A program made the translations under genes and the position numbers. Below are positions 49,793 to 57,843 of a stretch of DNA of 64,000 bases, in pieces (position 1 is the first letter of the stretch; every line of letters begins with the position of its first letter). Location of the stretch: positions 7,965 to 71,964 of the forward strand of contig CAVJLN010000008.1 of NCBI GenBank assembly GCA_963650485.1, given 5' to 3'. This stretch comes from Suilimivivens sp963650485. Lineage in GTDB: Bacteria; Bacillota; Clostridia; Lachnospirales; Lachnospiraceae. The notes beneath the pieces were generated by a model that saw only the letters and a program-made list of their open reading frames with translations, was not told where the DNA came from and did no database searches.

Positions 49793-50959
49793 TTACCAGA
49801 TCCGGTAATTGCCGCTCAATGCAAGGAAAGCAAAGAAATACAGACAGTTATCGTAATATCTCCGGTCACCTTTCCGAAGCGGCATCCGGAAAAACGTCTC
49901 CAGCCACTTTTTTGCAATCCGAATACTTTCCTCATCCTTCGTCCGCCCAAGGACTGCCAAGATTCCCTGTGTGGTGGTAACCTGTAATCCCACCGGATGA
50001 AGAGCCGGTTCATGAAGACTTGTTCCGTCCACCTCATAGATTTCAAAGGGATGCTCATCCCACCGTGCATCCAGGAAACGCAACAGCTTTTCCGGTGCCT
50101 CATATTGTCCTTCATCGATTCCAAACCATTCATAATCCAGTCCGATGTTTGCCACGGTGCGGTACGCATCACTGAAAAACCAGTCGTGACGGTCGGTTGT
50201 CCACGGCAGAGGACGGCTCATAGGCCGACCATCAAACTCGGCATATTCTGCGCTCATTCCCGTTCCCGGGTGACAGGCCTTCGCCAGATATTCCCGGCTT
50301 ACCCCGGCAGCCTCTTTAAAGAACGGCCGGTCCTCCTCATCTGCCCACAGTGCGAATAATTCATAAAAATGCGGTAAATGATAGGACGGATCGGTAAAAT
50401 CACTTCCCGGCACAAACAGAATCTGCTTATTCTCATGATTCCACATCGGGTATCCCGGTCTGCCGTTCTCACCCTTGTGGATGCAGGCTCTTAAGATCTT
50501 TCTGGCCTGCTCGGAATAACAGTAAATTCCTTCGCCGTCTCCCCAGCGGTGGGAAGCAAAAAACAGTGCCATAGCAAAGAACTCCTCCCCGTCCGGGGCT
50601 GCACCATAAGCGTTCTTCTTTCCATCAAGACCACAGGACCATGCAAAATAGCCTTCACTTTCGCCCTCTGCCATCCACATATAAGTACATGCCCATTTCC
50701 AGATACGGTCAAACTCTTCCTTCCTGTTCATCTGGACACAGATCATCATACCATAGGACATGCCTTCTGTCCTAGCGTCATGATTTCCGGTATCCTCGAG
50801 ATATCCCATATCTTCCCCCACCGGATGATAAATCCGCTCCTCATCGCTTCCATAAAAAAACGTCTCAAAAATCTGTTCCAGACGATCCTTCACTTCCTGA
50901 TCCTCTTTTCCGATCAGGGAAAATAAATTACGGTATTGCTTCGTTTCAAAAGCTGCCAT
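49793..50959 (-). CDS. GH8 enzyme, reducing-end xylose-releasing exo-oligoxylanase type
   Basis: A 388-residue intracellular glycoside hydrolase (no signal peptide). ARTEGMSYGMMICVQMNR (about residue 55-72) contains the general-acid glutamate of GH8. TTDRHDWFFSDAYRTVANIG (about 245-264) matches the catalytic-base part. The conserved pattern continues with DGTSLHEPALHPVGLQ, similar to the loop of Rex enzymes that blocks the +3 site. Rex enzymes remove xylose from the reducing end of xylo-oligosaccharides. Start at 50959 has AAAGGAGG; the upstream in-frame codons lie in the hairpin. The gene is followed by the kinase and regulator genes. Function is a family-level inference. Confidence 0.88.
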   Translation of the reverse strand: MAAFETKQYRNLFSLIGKEDQEVKDRLEQIFETFFYGSDEERIYHPVGEDMGYLEDTGNHDARTEGMSYGMMICVQMNRKEEFDRIWKWACTYMWMAEGESEGYFAWSCGLDGKKNAYGAAPDGEEFFAMALFFASHRWGDGEGIYCYSEQARKILRACIHKGENGRPGYPMWNHENKQILFVPGSDFTDPSYHLPHFYELFALWADEEDRPFFKEAAGVSREYLAKACHPGTGMSAEYAEFDGRPMSRPLPWTTDRHDWFFSDAYRTVANIGLDYEWFGIDEGQYEAPEKLLRFLDARWDEHPFEIYEVDGTSLHEPALHPVGLQVTTTQGILAVLGRTKDEESIRIAKKWLETFFRMPLRKGDRRYYDNCLYFFAFLALSGNYRIW

Positions 50960-50967
50960 AAATAAAA

Positions 50968-51021
50968 AACCTCCTTTGTGATAAATACATCGTAAATATA
51001 AGTATACACACAAACGAGGTT
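50968..51021 (-). promoter_or_regulatory. Hairpin masking the GH8 ribosome-binding site
   Basis: On the minus strand AACCTCGTTTGTG (51009-51021) pairs with CACAAAGGAGGTT (50968-50980), 12 of 13 pairs, and TTTT follows directly, then the GH8 ATG. The 3' arm holds the Shine-Dalgarno AAAGGAGG. It could terminate transcription from the ppk1 operon and also hide the GH8 start in any readthrough mRNA. The 28-base loop is AT-rich with a possible -10 (TATACT). Confidence 0.6.
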
Positions 51022-51108
51022 TTCTTTCTCTCCGAAAACTGACTTATGCTAATCAATTATTGCTATTCTGCAGCCATACCAAATGATTCGTTCTTTCATC
51101 CAGCAGAA

Positions 51109-51372
51109 CTAACCTTCAATAATCAGATATCTGCCGTCACCGATTTCGAATACTTCATCTGCATTCAGAATTTCTTCTTCATCCGCACCATCCATATCGA
51201 TCCCCTCTTCTTCAAAAAAATCCCAGACCTCACGCAATGAATTCACGACCACGGCAAAATTCTCCTCCAGAAATTCTTCTGCCTCTTCCAAAGAAGAAGC
51301 CACATCCCCTTCCGGGAAAAGCTGCTCCTGCTTTTCTAAAAAGCACCGTAATACTGCGTCATCATATTGCAT
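51109..51372 (-). CDS. Small acidic hypothetical protein
   Basis: An 87-residue protein, very acidic, with no membrane segment and no recognised domain. The visible pattern is a helical N-terminal part (FLEKQEQLFPEG), a central ALEEAEEFLEENFAVVVNSL-like helix, and a short beta-rich end (FEIGDGRYLIIEG). It lies two bases after ppk1, and its ribosome-binding site GAGGAGGT is formed by the last codons of ppk1, so the two are translationally coupled. That coupling is the only hint to function. Similar short proteins appear to exist in related species, but no role can be claimed. Confidence 0.72.
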   Translation of the reverse strand: MQYDDAVLRCFLEKQEQLFPEGDVASSLEEAEEFLEENFAVVVNSLREVWDFFEEEGIDMDGADEEEILNADEVFEIGDGRYLIIEG

Positions 51373-51374
51373 CG

Positions 51375-53510
51375 TTATACCTCCTCTTCCATTCCCTTCT
51401 CCGGAATGAATACTCTGTTATTGATTAATTGTTCCTGCTCCTTCACACGCCCTACCGCCATCTGTCCAAAAATCAGCTGGGAATTATAAGAGCCCTTTCC
51501 TCTCTTGTCTACCTTCTCATAGGTTCCCTCCGGCGTAAGCAGATGTGCTTTTTCAGTATCACGAAGCTGTATGGTAAGAATGTCCATCAGCCGCTTCTGG
51601 AGCTCCGGCTTTTCTACCGGAAACATGATTTCCACACGACGCTCCAGGTTTCTCGGCATCCAGTCTGCACTTGCACAGTAAAATTCCGGCTTGCCGTCAT
51701 TTTCAAAATAAAAGATCCGGCTGTGTTCAAGGAAATTACCTACAATGGAACGAACACTGATCCGATCTCCAATCCCCGGAAGCCCGACGCGGATACAGCA
51801 GATTCCGCGGACAATCAGTTCAATCTTCACTCCGGCCTCCGCTGCCTCATAAAGAGCTGCGATAATGTCCTTGTCACAAAGGCTGTTTACCTTGGCGATG
51901 ATATGTCCTTTTTCACCGGCCTTGGCATGCTTCATTTCCCGCTCGATCAGATAAAGGAAACGATCCTTTAACCACAACGGAGCAAGGGAAAGCTTATTCC
52001 AGCTAAGAGGCTCGGAATATCCGGAAAGCATATTAAATACTGCCGTAGCATCCTCCCCGAACGAAGGATTACAGGTGAGCAGACCCACGTCTGTATAAAG
52101 CTTTGCGGTCGCATCGTTATAGTTACCGGTTCCTAAATGCACATATCTGCGGATGCCATCTTCCTCACGCCGTACCACGAGTGTGATCTTGCTGTGTGTC
52201 TTTAAGCCGACAAGACCATAAATGACATGACAGCCTGCCTTCTCTAACATCTTCGCCCATACAATGTTATTCTCTTCATCAAAACGTGCCTTTAATTCCA
52301 CAAGCACCGAAACCTGCTTTCCGTTTTCTGCCGCCTGCGCAAGCGCTGCAATGATTGGGGAATTGCCGCTCACACGGTAGAGTGTCTGCTTAATGGCAAG
52401 AACCTCTTTGTCCCTCGATGCCTGACGAATGAAATCCACCACCGGAGTAAAGGTTTCGTAAGGGTGAAACAACAGAATATCCTGCTTCTTAATCTGATCG
52501 AAAATATTACAGTCTGACGGAAGCTCCGGTATCGGCTGCGGCTTCGGATAGGACTTTTCCTTTAAGTGGTCAAAGCCCTCAAGTCCGTACATCTTCATTA
52601 AGAAGGTAAGGTCAAGCGGTCCATCAATTTCATACACATCCTGCTTTTCGATGTTAAGCTCCCGCTCGATAATTTCTAACAGTCGTTCATCCATTCCCTT
52701 TTCTACTTCAAGGCGGATCGCCTGCCCCCACTGCCGCTTTTTGATCTGCTTTTCAATTTCCTTTAACAGATCCTCGGCTTCATCCTCTTCAATCGTAAGA
52801 TCCGCATTCCTCATAATACGGAACGGATGCGCACAGACAATCTCATAATTCAGGAATAGCTTCTCAATATTCCGCTCGATAACTTCTTCAAGCGGAATCA
52901 GGATCCGTTCTCCTTCTTCACCCGGAATTTCAATGATTCTTGGCAGAACACTCGGCACCTGAACGGTTGCAAATTCCAGAACCTCTCCTCCATCCTTCTT
53001 CCGGACAAGCGCTCCGATGTTGAGCGACTTATTTCGGATCAAAGGAAACGGTCTGGAGGAATCTACGGCCATCGGCGTCAATACCGGATAAATATTCTCC
53101 TCATAATAGCGGTCTACATATTCCGCCTCTGCCTCACTTAACTGCTCATGCTTCTGAATGACACGGACACCGTTTATCTTAAGCTGAGGAAGCAGCGAAT
53201 GATTGTAAATCCGGTACTGCTCCTCCACAAGCTCATGTGTCTCTTTCGTAATCTGCTTTAGCTGCTCCTTCGGAGTCATTCCCGCAATGTCCTTCTTATC
53301 ATAACAAGCATTCACCATATCTTTAAGGGACGCCACCCGCACCATGAAAAACTCATCCAGATTGGAGGAGGTAATGCTCAAAAACTTCAAGCGTTCAAAC
53401 AATGGGTTATTCTTGTCCTTTGCCTCGCTCATGACTCTGCGGTCAAACAGAAGCCAGCTCAGTTCTCGGTTTACATAATATTCAGGATTGTCGTATTTTA
53501 ATTTTCCCAT
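51375..53510 (-). CDS. ppk1: Polyphosphate kinase 1
   Basis: A 711-residue enzyme of normal length making polyphosphate reversibly from ATP. The N-terminal domain has the PPK1 signature NRELSWLLFDRRVMSEA (residues 13-29). The autophosphorylated histidine is in YVHLGTGNYND, and a second conserved histidine is in FLEHSRIFYFENDG. The C-terminal RRVEIMFPVE and QLRDTEKAH blocks are also present. There is no good Shine-Dalgarno within the usual distance of the ATG, so it may depend on the structured 120-base gap behind ppx. It forms a synthesis/degradation pair with ppx. Confidence 0.97.
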   Translation of the reverse strand: MGKLKYDNPEYYVNRELSWLLFDRRVMSEAKDKNNPLFERLKFLSITSSNLDEFFMVRVASLKDMVNACYDKKDIAGMTPKEQLKQITKETHELVEEQYRIYNHSLLPQLKINGVRVIQKHEQLSEAEAEYVDRYYEENIYPVLTPMAVDSSRPFPLIRNKSLNIGALVRKKDGGEVLEFATVQVPSVLPRIIEIPGEEGERILIPLEEVIERNIEKLFLNYEIVCAHPFRIMRNADLTIEEDEAEDLLKEIEKQIKKRQWGQAIRLEVEKGMDERLLEIIERELNIEKQDVYEIDGPLDLTFLMKMYGLEGFDHLKEKSYPKPQPIPELPSDCNIFDQIKKQDILLFHPYETFTPVVDFIRQASRDKEVLAIKQTLYRVSGNSPIIAALAQAAENGKQVSVLVELKARFDEENNIVWAKMLEKAGCHVIYGLVGLKTHSKITLVVRREEDGIRRYVHLGTGNYNDATAKLYTDVGLLTCNPSFGEDATAVFNMLSGYSEPLSWNKLSLAPLWLKDRFLYLIEREMKHAKAGEKGHIIAKVNSLCDKDIIAALYEAAEAGVKIELIVRGICCIRVGLPGIGDRISVRSIVGNFLEHSRIFYFENDGKPEFYCASADWMPRNLERRVEIMFPVEKPELQKRLMDILTIQLRDTEKAHLLTPEGTYEKVDKRGKGSYNSQLIFGQMAVGRVKEQEQLINNRVFIPEKGMEEEV

Positions 53511-53557
53511 ATTTTCTGAATTACTGCCCTTTCTCTTCTCTTTCTATATAAATGATG

Positions 53558-53616
53558 TCAAAGTCCAAAGCCCTCGACTTTGATGCCTACGGATTGTTCC
53601 GTGCTTCGCAACGTAG
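53558..53616 (-). repeat. Structured branched element between ppx and ppk1
   Basis: Two parts. 53558-53583 forms an 8-bp perfect hairpin TCAAAGTC / GACTTTGA. 53587-53616 forms a small three-way branch: outer CTAC/GTAG, inner GGA-TTGT-TCC, and TGC-TTC-GCA. It contains no gene. Its make-up resembles a dispersed structured element, but only one copy is in the window. Confidence 0.45.
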
Positions 53617-53630
53617 CTTATCTCATGTGG

Positions 53631-55184
53631 TTACAATTTATCCAGCGTCCTCTTCTGCCGGATAACCGGTCGGATATTAAATACTTCGGTAAAGAACTCT
53701 GCCCGGTGTCCGAACAGTCCACGCTCTAAGGTAATGTCCTCATTCGTTTCTACTGTAATGAGAAGTTGTTCCTCCTTTGGAAGAATCTTGATATTCTTAA
53801 ACTTCTGCTTGTGGCTCCGGTCCAGACCGTTTGCCAGCCGCAGCATGGCGAGAAGCTTCGTCATCCGTAAGTAGGATTCCTTATCCATGCTGGTGGTTTT
53901 TTCCATCTGCTCATAGTAGTCAAACGGAATATGATTGTACTTAACCACATTCGCGACGATTTCACGTTCGAGATGAGACAGCCCGATAATCTCCGTTGCC
54001 ATAATAATCCGGTAGGAGCATTCGCCAAGCTCCACCATACTGATATATTTGCCGCAGTCATGAAGAATGGTTGCAATCTGCAAAAGCAGCCGATCGCGAT
54101 TCATTAAGCCATGTACCTTCTTCATGCTGTCAAAAATCCGCAGTGCAATCTGTTCGAGCGTTTCACTGCGCTTCTTACTTCCCTGATACCGCTTGCTGAT
54201 CGACTTTGCACAGGCAATGATATCCTTTTCAAAATCGTGGGATATCGGGAGAAGGTTATTGCGTTCCGCATATTCATAAGCAATGCCATCACAGAGAGTC
54301 ACGCCCGGTGCCCAGATCATTTTTGCTCCGGTATCCTCCATAATCCGGTGTACCATGATAAGAGAAATGTAAAGTGCCGGCATATCCTCCTCCGGCATAT
54401 CAAGAAGCTTGGAAAGCTCGAGCGTACTCTTTAACCGGCTCTTTTCCATAAATTCTTCAATCTGCTCCCGGGTCGTCACATCCCCCTTCCCCTCCTTCCG
54501 GTAATAGTGCCGGATCAGCCGGGAAATATAGTCATCGACAATAATCAGGTTTTCGATCGCACGATCCTTAAGATACAGCTTTTTGTAAACGGAAAGCTGG
54601 GATTCCACAAGCTCTCCGATCAAGTTCCGGTACTGGCTTAAGGATGCATTCAAAAAGTTCATGCTCTCCCGGAGCCGCAATACACCAAGCTTTAGGTTCT
54701 GCGTGGAAACCAGCGTATCCTTATCAAACAGGGAAATCTGGATACTGCCACCGCCAATATCCACAATGGCAGTTCCCTTTTCAATGATTTCATCAAACTG
54801 CTGCCCCTGTAAGGCAATCGATTTATAATCCAGAAATCGCTGCTCGGAATTGCTTAAAATATCCATCTCAATTCCGGTACGCAGCCGTACCTGATCGGTC
54901 AGGATCGCCCGGTTCTTACTTTCCCGGATCGCGCTTGTTCCGTACGCCTTATAATCGGTCACCTGATAGGTCTTCATGATGTCCGAAAACTCATGCAGAA
55001 TCATACACAGCTCATCCACACGTTCAAAGCTTAACTTCCCGGTGGTATAAGTTTCCGTTCCCATATCAATACTGTGACGGATGTGATCGATCTGCTTCAT
55101 TCCGTTCTTCTTCGAAACCTCGAAAATCTTCATGGAAAGCTCATAAGAACCGATATCAATCGCCGCAAAGGTCTTTACTGCCAT
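53631..55184 (-). CDS. ppx: Ppx/GppA phosphatase with HD domain
   Basis: A 517-residue exopolyphosphatase or pppGpp phosphatase. The ASKHA-fold N-terminal half opens with FAAIDIGSYELSMKIFEV (residues 5-22). YGTSAIRESKNRAIL and GTAIVDIGGGSIQISLF give the phosphate-binding loops. The C-terminal part (about 310-500) is an HD-like domain with IATILHDCGKYISM and HLEREIVANVVKYNHIP. It lies six bases after the DUF815 gene and about 120 before ppk1. The location beside ppk1 favours polyphosphate as substrate over pppGpp. Confidence 0.92.
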   Translation of the reverse strand: MAVKTFAAIDIGSYELSMKIFEVSKKNGMKQIDHIRHSIDMGTETYTTGKLSFERVDELCMILHEFSDIMKTYQVTDYKAYGTSAIRESKNRAILTDQVRLRTGIEMDILSNSEQRFLDYKSIALQGQQFDEIIEKGTAIVDIGGGSIQISLFDKDTLVSTQNLKLGVLRLRESMNFLNASLSQYRNLIGELVESQLSVYKKLYLKDRAIENLIIVDDYISRLIRHYYRKEGKGDVTTREQIEEFMEKSRLKSTLELSKLLDMPEEDMPALYISLIMVHRIMEDTGAKMIWAPGVTLCDGIAYEYAERNNLLPISHDFEKDIIACAKSISKRYQGSKKRSETLEQIALRIFDSMKKVHGLMNRDRLLLQIATILHDCGKYISMVELGECSYRIIMATEIIGLSHLEREIVANVVKYNHIPFDYYEQMEKTTSMDKESYLRMTKLLAMLRLANGLDRSHKQKFKNIKILPKEEQLLITVETNEDITLERGLFGHRAEFFTEVFNIRPVIRQKRTLDKL

Positions 55185-55190
55185 GGTATT

Positions 55191-56489
55191 TTACTCCTTT
55201 TTTCCAAGTATGTAATCAATGAACTGCTGGGCGCACCGGCCGGATAAGCCGCCATGGGCAAGCTCCCACTTATTTGCCTCAAGCAGCAGCTCTTCTTCTT
55301 CCATCTGCACGCCGTAGCGATCTACCAGAGTCTTTACAATGTTCTGGAACTGCTTCTTATCCGGTGCGGCAAAGAAGATCGTTACCCCGAACCTTGAAAC
55401 AAGCGACAGCTTTTCCTGTACGGTATCTCCGGAATGCAGGTCATCTCGCCGGTCATCCTTGTCGGAGAAGCTTTCCTTAATTAAATGTCTGCGGTTCGAG
55501 GTCGCATAGATCAACACATTCTTCGGCTTCTTTTCAAGCCCTCCTTCGATCACCGCCTTCAGGTACTTGTACTCAATTTCAAAGTCCTCAAAGCTTAAGT
55601 CATCCATATAGATGATAAATTTATAATTCCGGTTCTTGATCTGGGTAATAACATCATTCAGATCCTGGAACTGATGCTTATACACTTCAATAATACGCAG
55701 TCCCTGATCGTAATATTCATTCGCAATTCCTTTAATGCTGGACGATTTTCCTGTACCGGCATCACCGAATAACAGACAGTTGTTTGCCTTTCTTCCTTCG
55801 ACAAAAGCCTCGGTGTTTTCAATGAGCTTCTTCTTCGGAATCTCATAGCCAACCAAATCATTTAAGTAAACATGTGCAATGTTCTGAATCGGTACGATCT
55901 GCACACCGTCCTCATCATGCACCACACGGAATGCCTTATGCAGACCGAACTTTCCTACCCCGTAATCCTTATAAAACTCGGTAAGAGTTGCCTTCATCTC
56001 CTCCGGTGTATGATCCTTTGCAAACTTCTGAGCCAGGGAGCAGATCCGTTCACGGATACGGCTGTTATACACCTTGGACTCGGAGTCACTCGATACGTAA
56101 TCCGTAATCAGCGAAAAATCCCGAACCTGCAAAGCCCTAGTCATTTTCGTAAAATCATAATCAAAAAATTCTTTAAAAATTATAATATCATGCAATACCG
56201 CTTGGTTAATGGTTCCCTCGACTTCACCACGGATCTCACAGGCCTTGCTGTAGCTGTTCTCATTGTTTACCAGAAGGTTACTTAAATAACAGTGCCAGAG
56301 ATTGCCATAGAATCCATGGTTTCCTGCAATTTCAAGGAGCTTATGCATGCAGTCATACAAAAGTCCTGAAAGATCCTCCCGATTATAATAGTCATCCTCA
56401 TAGTGCTCCATGAGCCATGCCATATCAAACAGGAGGGTACCTTCCTCCTTCTCAAAATCCTTATATAAAATCAGTTCCTGTTCTCTCAT
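55191..56489 (-). CDS. DUF815 family AAA-type ATPase
   Basis: A 432-residue protein with an N-terminal region of unknown fold (about 1-190) and a DUF815 P-loop ATPase domain. Walker A is CLLFGDAGTGKSSSIKGIAN (about residues 238-257). Walker B is FIIYMDDLSFEDFEIEYKYL, and sensor-like YATSNRRHLIKESFSDKDDR follows. The family is widespread and uncharacterised. It sits between pheA and ppx, 14 and 6 bases apart. A role linked to polyphosphate is possible from context only. Confidence 0.85.
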   Translation of the reverse strand: MREQELILYKDFEKEEGTLLFDMAWLMEHYEDDYYNREDLSGLLYDCMHKLLEIAGNHGFYGNLWHCYLSNLLVNNENSYSKACEIRGEVEGTINQAVLHDIIIFKEFFDYDFTKMTRALQVRDFSLITDYVSSDSESKVYNSRIRERICSLAQKFAKDHTPEEMKATLTEFYKDYGVGKFGLHKAFRVVHDEDGVQIVPIQNIAHVYLNDLVGYEIPKKKLIENTEAFVEGRKANNCLLFGDAGTGKSSSIKGIANEYYDQGLRIIEVYKHQFQDLNDVITQIKNRNYKFIIYMDDLSFEDFEIEYKYLKAVIEGGLEKKPKNVLIYATSNRRHLIKESFSDKDDRRDDLHSGDTVQEKLSLVSRFGVTIFFAAPDKKQFQNIVKTLVDRYGVQMEEEELLLEANKWELAHGGLSGRCAQQFIDYILGKKE

Positions 56490-56503
56490 CGGTATGTTTC
56501 TCC

Positions 56504-57631
56504 TTAGTAATTTCCAAGTATCCGGAAGTTTAATGCTTCCTCTTTTAAGCCCCGCAGTGCATTCTGTACGGCAGCATCCTTCAGATTGCCGTTGCAGTCA
56601 ATGAAAAAGCGGTACTCAAAGCCCTTATCCTTCACAGGGCGGCTTTCGATCCGGCTCATATTGAGATTATTGTAAATGAAATGCGACAGAATATGGTAAA
56701 GTGCACCACTTTCATGCGGCAGTTCGAAGCAGACGCTGATCCGCTGTGCCTTTTCTAAAAAAATCTTCTTCCCGCTGATGACAATAAACCGGGTTGCGTT
56801 GTCGCTGCACTGATGAATGCCACGCTGTAAGATGGTAAGTCCGTAACGCTGCGCTGCATATTCACTTGCAATGGCTGCCTGTGTCCTATCGTTCTCTTCC
56901 GAAACCTTACGTGCTGCAAAGGCATTGTTCTGCATCTTAATCTGCTGCCATTCCGGATGGGTGCTTAAAAACTGCTCCGTCTGCATCAGCGACTGCGGAT
57001 GGGAATACACCTTCTGGATATCGGAAAGCTCTGCCCCCGGAACGCCAAGCAGGCAGTGATTGATCGGAATGATCTGCTCTCCGACAATGACATTTTCAAA
57101 TTCTACTAAAAGATCATAGATCTCGCTCACAATGCCAACCGTGGAATTCTCGATCGGCAGTACCGCAAAATCGGCCTTTCCGTCTGCGACATACTCCATG
57201 GCTTCCCGGAAGGTATCGACGTGATCACAGTTGATCTCCCTGCCAAAAAACTGTTCCATGGCAAGCTGGGAATAAGCGCCCTCTGCGCCCTGAAAAATAA
57301 CCTTTGTATGTTCATCCACCAGCTCCCTGCGGGTCTGGAAGGAAAACATATCGTTCTTCTCATTCTCTAGAAGAATTCCATACTGCAGCTTGCGGCTTAA
57401 GGACATCAGCTGTGTAAACAGCTCCTCCACGCCCTTCCTGTTCTCTTCTTTTCCAGCGAGTCCGCAGACCTTCTGAAGCTTCTCTATTTCACGCTGCTTA
57501 TCAAAAACAGGCTTATGATTCTCAATTTTATATTTAGCAATCTCCGTACAGATGTCCATTCTCTGTTCATACAGCTTGACAAGCTGCCGGTCAATTTCAT
57601 CAATATCTTTGCGTAACTGTGTTAAATCCAT
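56504..57631 (-). CDS. pheA: Bifunctional chorismate mutase/prephenate dehydratase
   Basis: A 375-residue enzyme for phenylalanine synthesis. The AroQ chorismate mutase domain covers residues 1-85 (LRKDIDEIDRQLVKLYEQR). The prephenate dehydratase domain covers about 105-285, with VIFQGAEGAYSQLAMEQFFG, DFAVLPIENSTVGIV and the catalytic TRFIVISG. A C-terminal ACT domain (about 290-375) has HESGALYHIL and SRIESRPVKDKGFEYRFFID, the phenylalanine-binding ESRP. Feedback inhibition is therefore expected. First gene of the pheA-DUF815-ppx-ppk1 run. Confidence 0.96.
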   Translation of the reverse strand: MDLTQLRKDIDEIDRQLVKLYEQRMDICTEIAKYKIENHKPVFDKQREIEKLQKVCGLAGKEENRKGVEELFTQLMSLSRKLQYGILLENEKNDMFSFQTRRELVDEHTKVIFQGAEGAYSQLAMEQFFGREINCDHVDTFREAMEYVADGKADFAVLPIENSTVGIVSEIYDLLVEFENVIVGEQIIPINHCLLGVPGAELSDIQKVYSHPQSLMQTEQFLSTHPEWQQIKMQNNAFAARKVSEENDRTQAAIASEYAAQRYGLTILQRGIHQCSDNATRFIVISGKKIFLEKAQRISVCFELPHESGALYHILSHFIYNNLNMSRIESRPVKDKGFEYRFFIDCNGNLKDAAVQNALRGLKEEALNFRILGNY

Positions 57632-57740
57632 ATTCTTTTGTCTCTCTTTTCGATTTTCATAGTTTCACATTGGGCGGTTTCCCTATAGAGATGATTGTAT
57701 AACAATCAAATATCGATCGCAAGAGATTCTCCAATTTCCA

Positions 57741-57769
57741 TTGCGAAACCTAAGTAAAGTTTATATAAT
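57741..57769 (+). promoter_or_regulatory. Promoter of the beta-propeller protein gene
   Basis: TTGCGA (57741-57746), 17 bases, then TATAAT (57764-57769). An inverted repeat GATTGT-ATA-ACAATC at 57693-57707 lies upstream, near the divergent pheA start, and may be an operator. Confidence 0.6.
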
Positions 57770-57785
57770 AAAGTTGTAAAATTCA

Positions 57786-57817
57786 GTAACTGTTCCGTAC
57801 CCTCACAGTTGCAAAAT
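57786..57817. repeat. Partial copy of the MITE-like repeat
   Basis: GTAACTGTTCCGTACC...TCACAGTTGCAAAAT closely matches one end of the element at 6090-6125, allowing a short gap. AACTGT and ACAGTT pair around an 11-base loop. It lies in the leader between promoter and Shine-Dalgarno of the following gene. Confidence 0.6.
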
Positions 57818-57843
57818 ACATCCCTTATGCCAGGAGGCAACTT

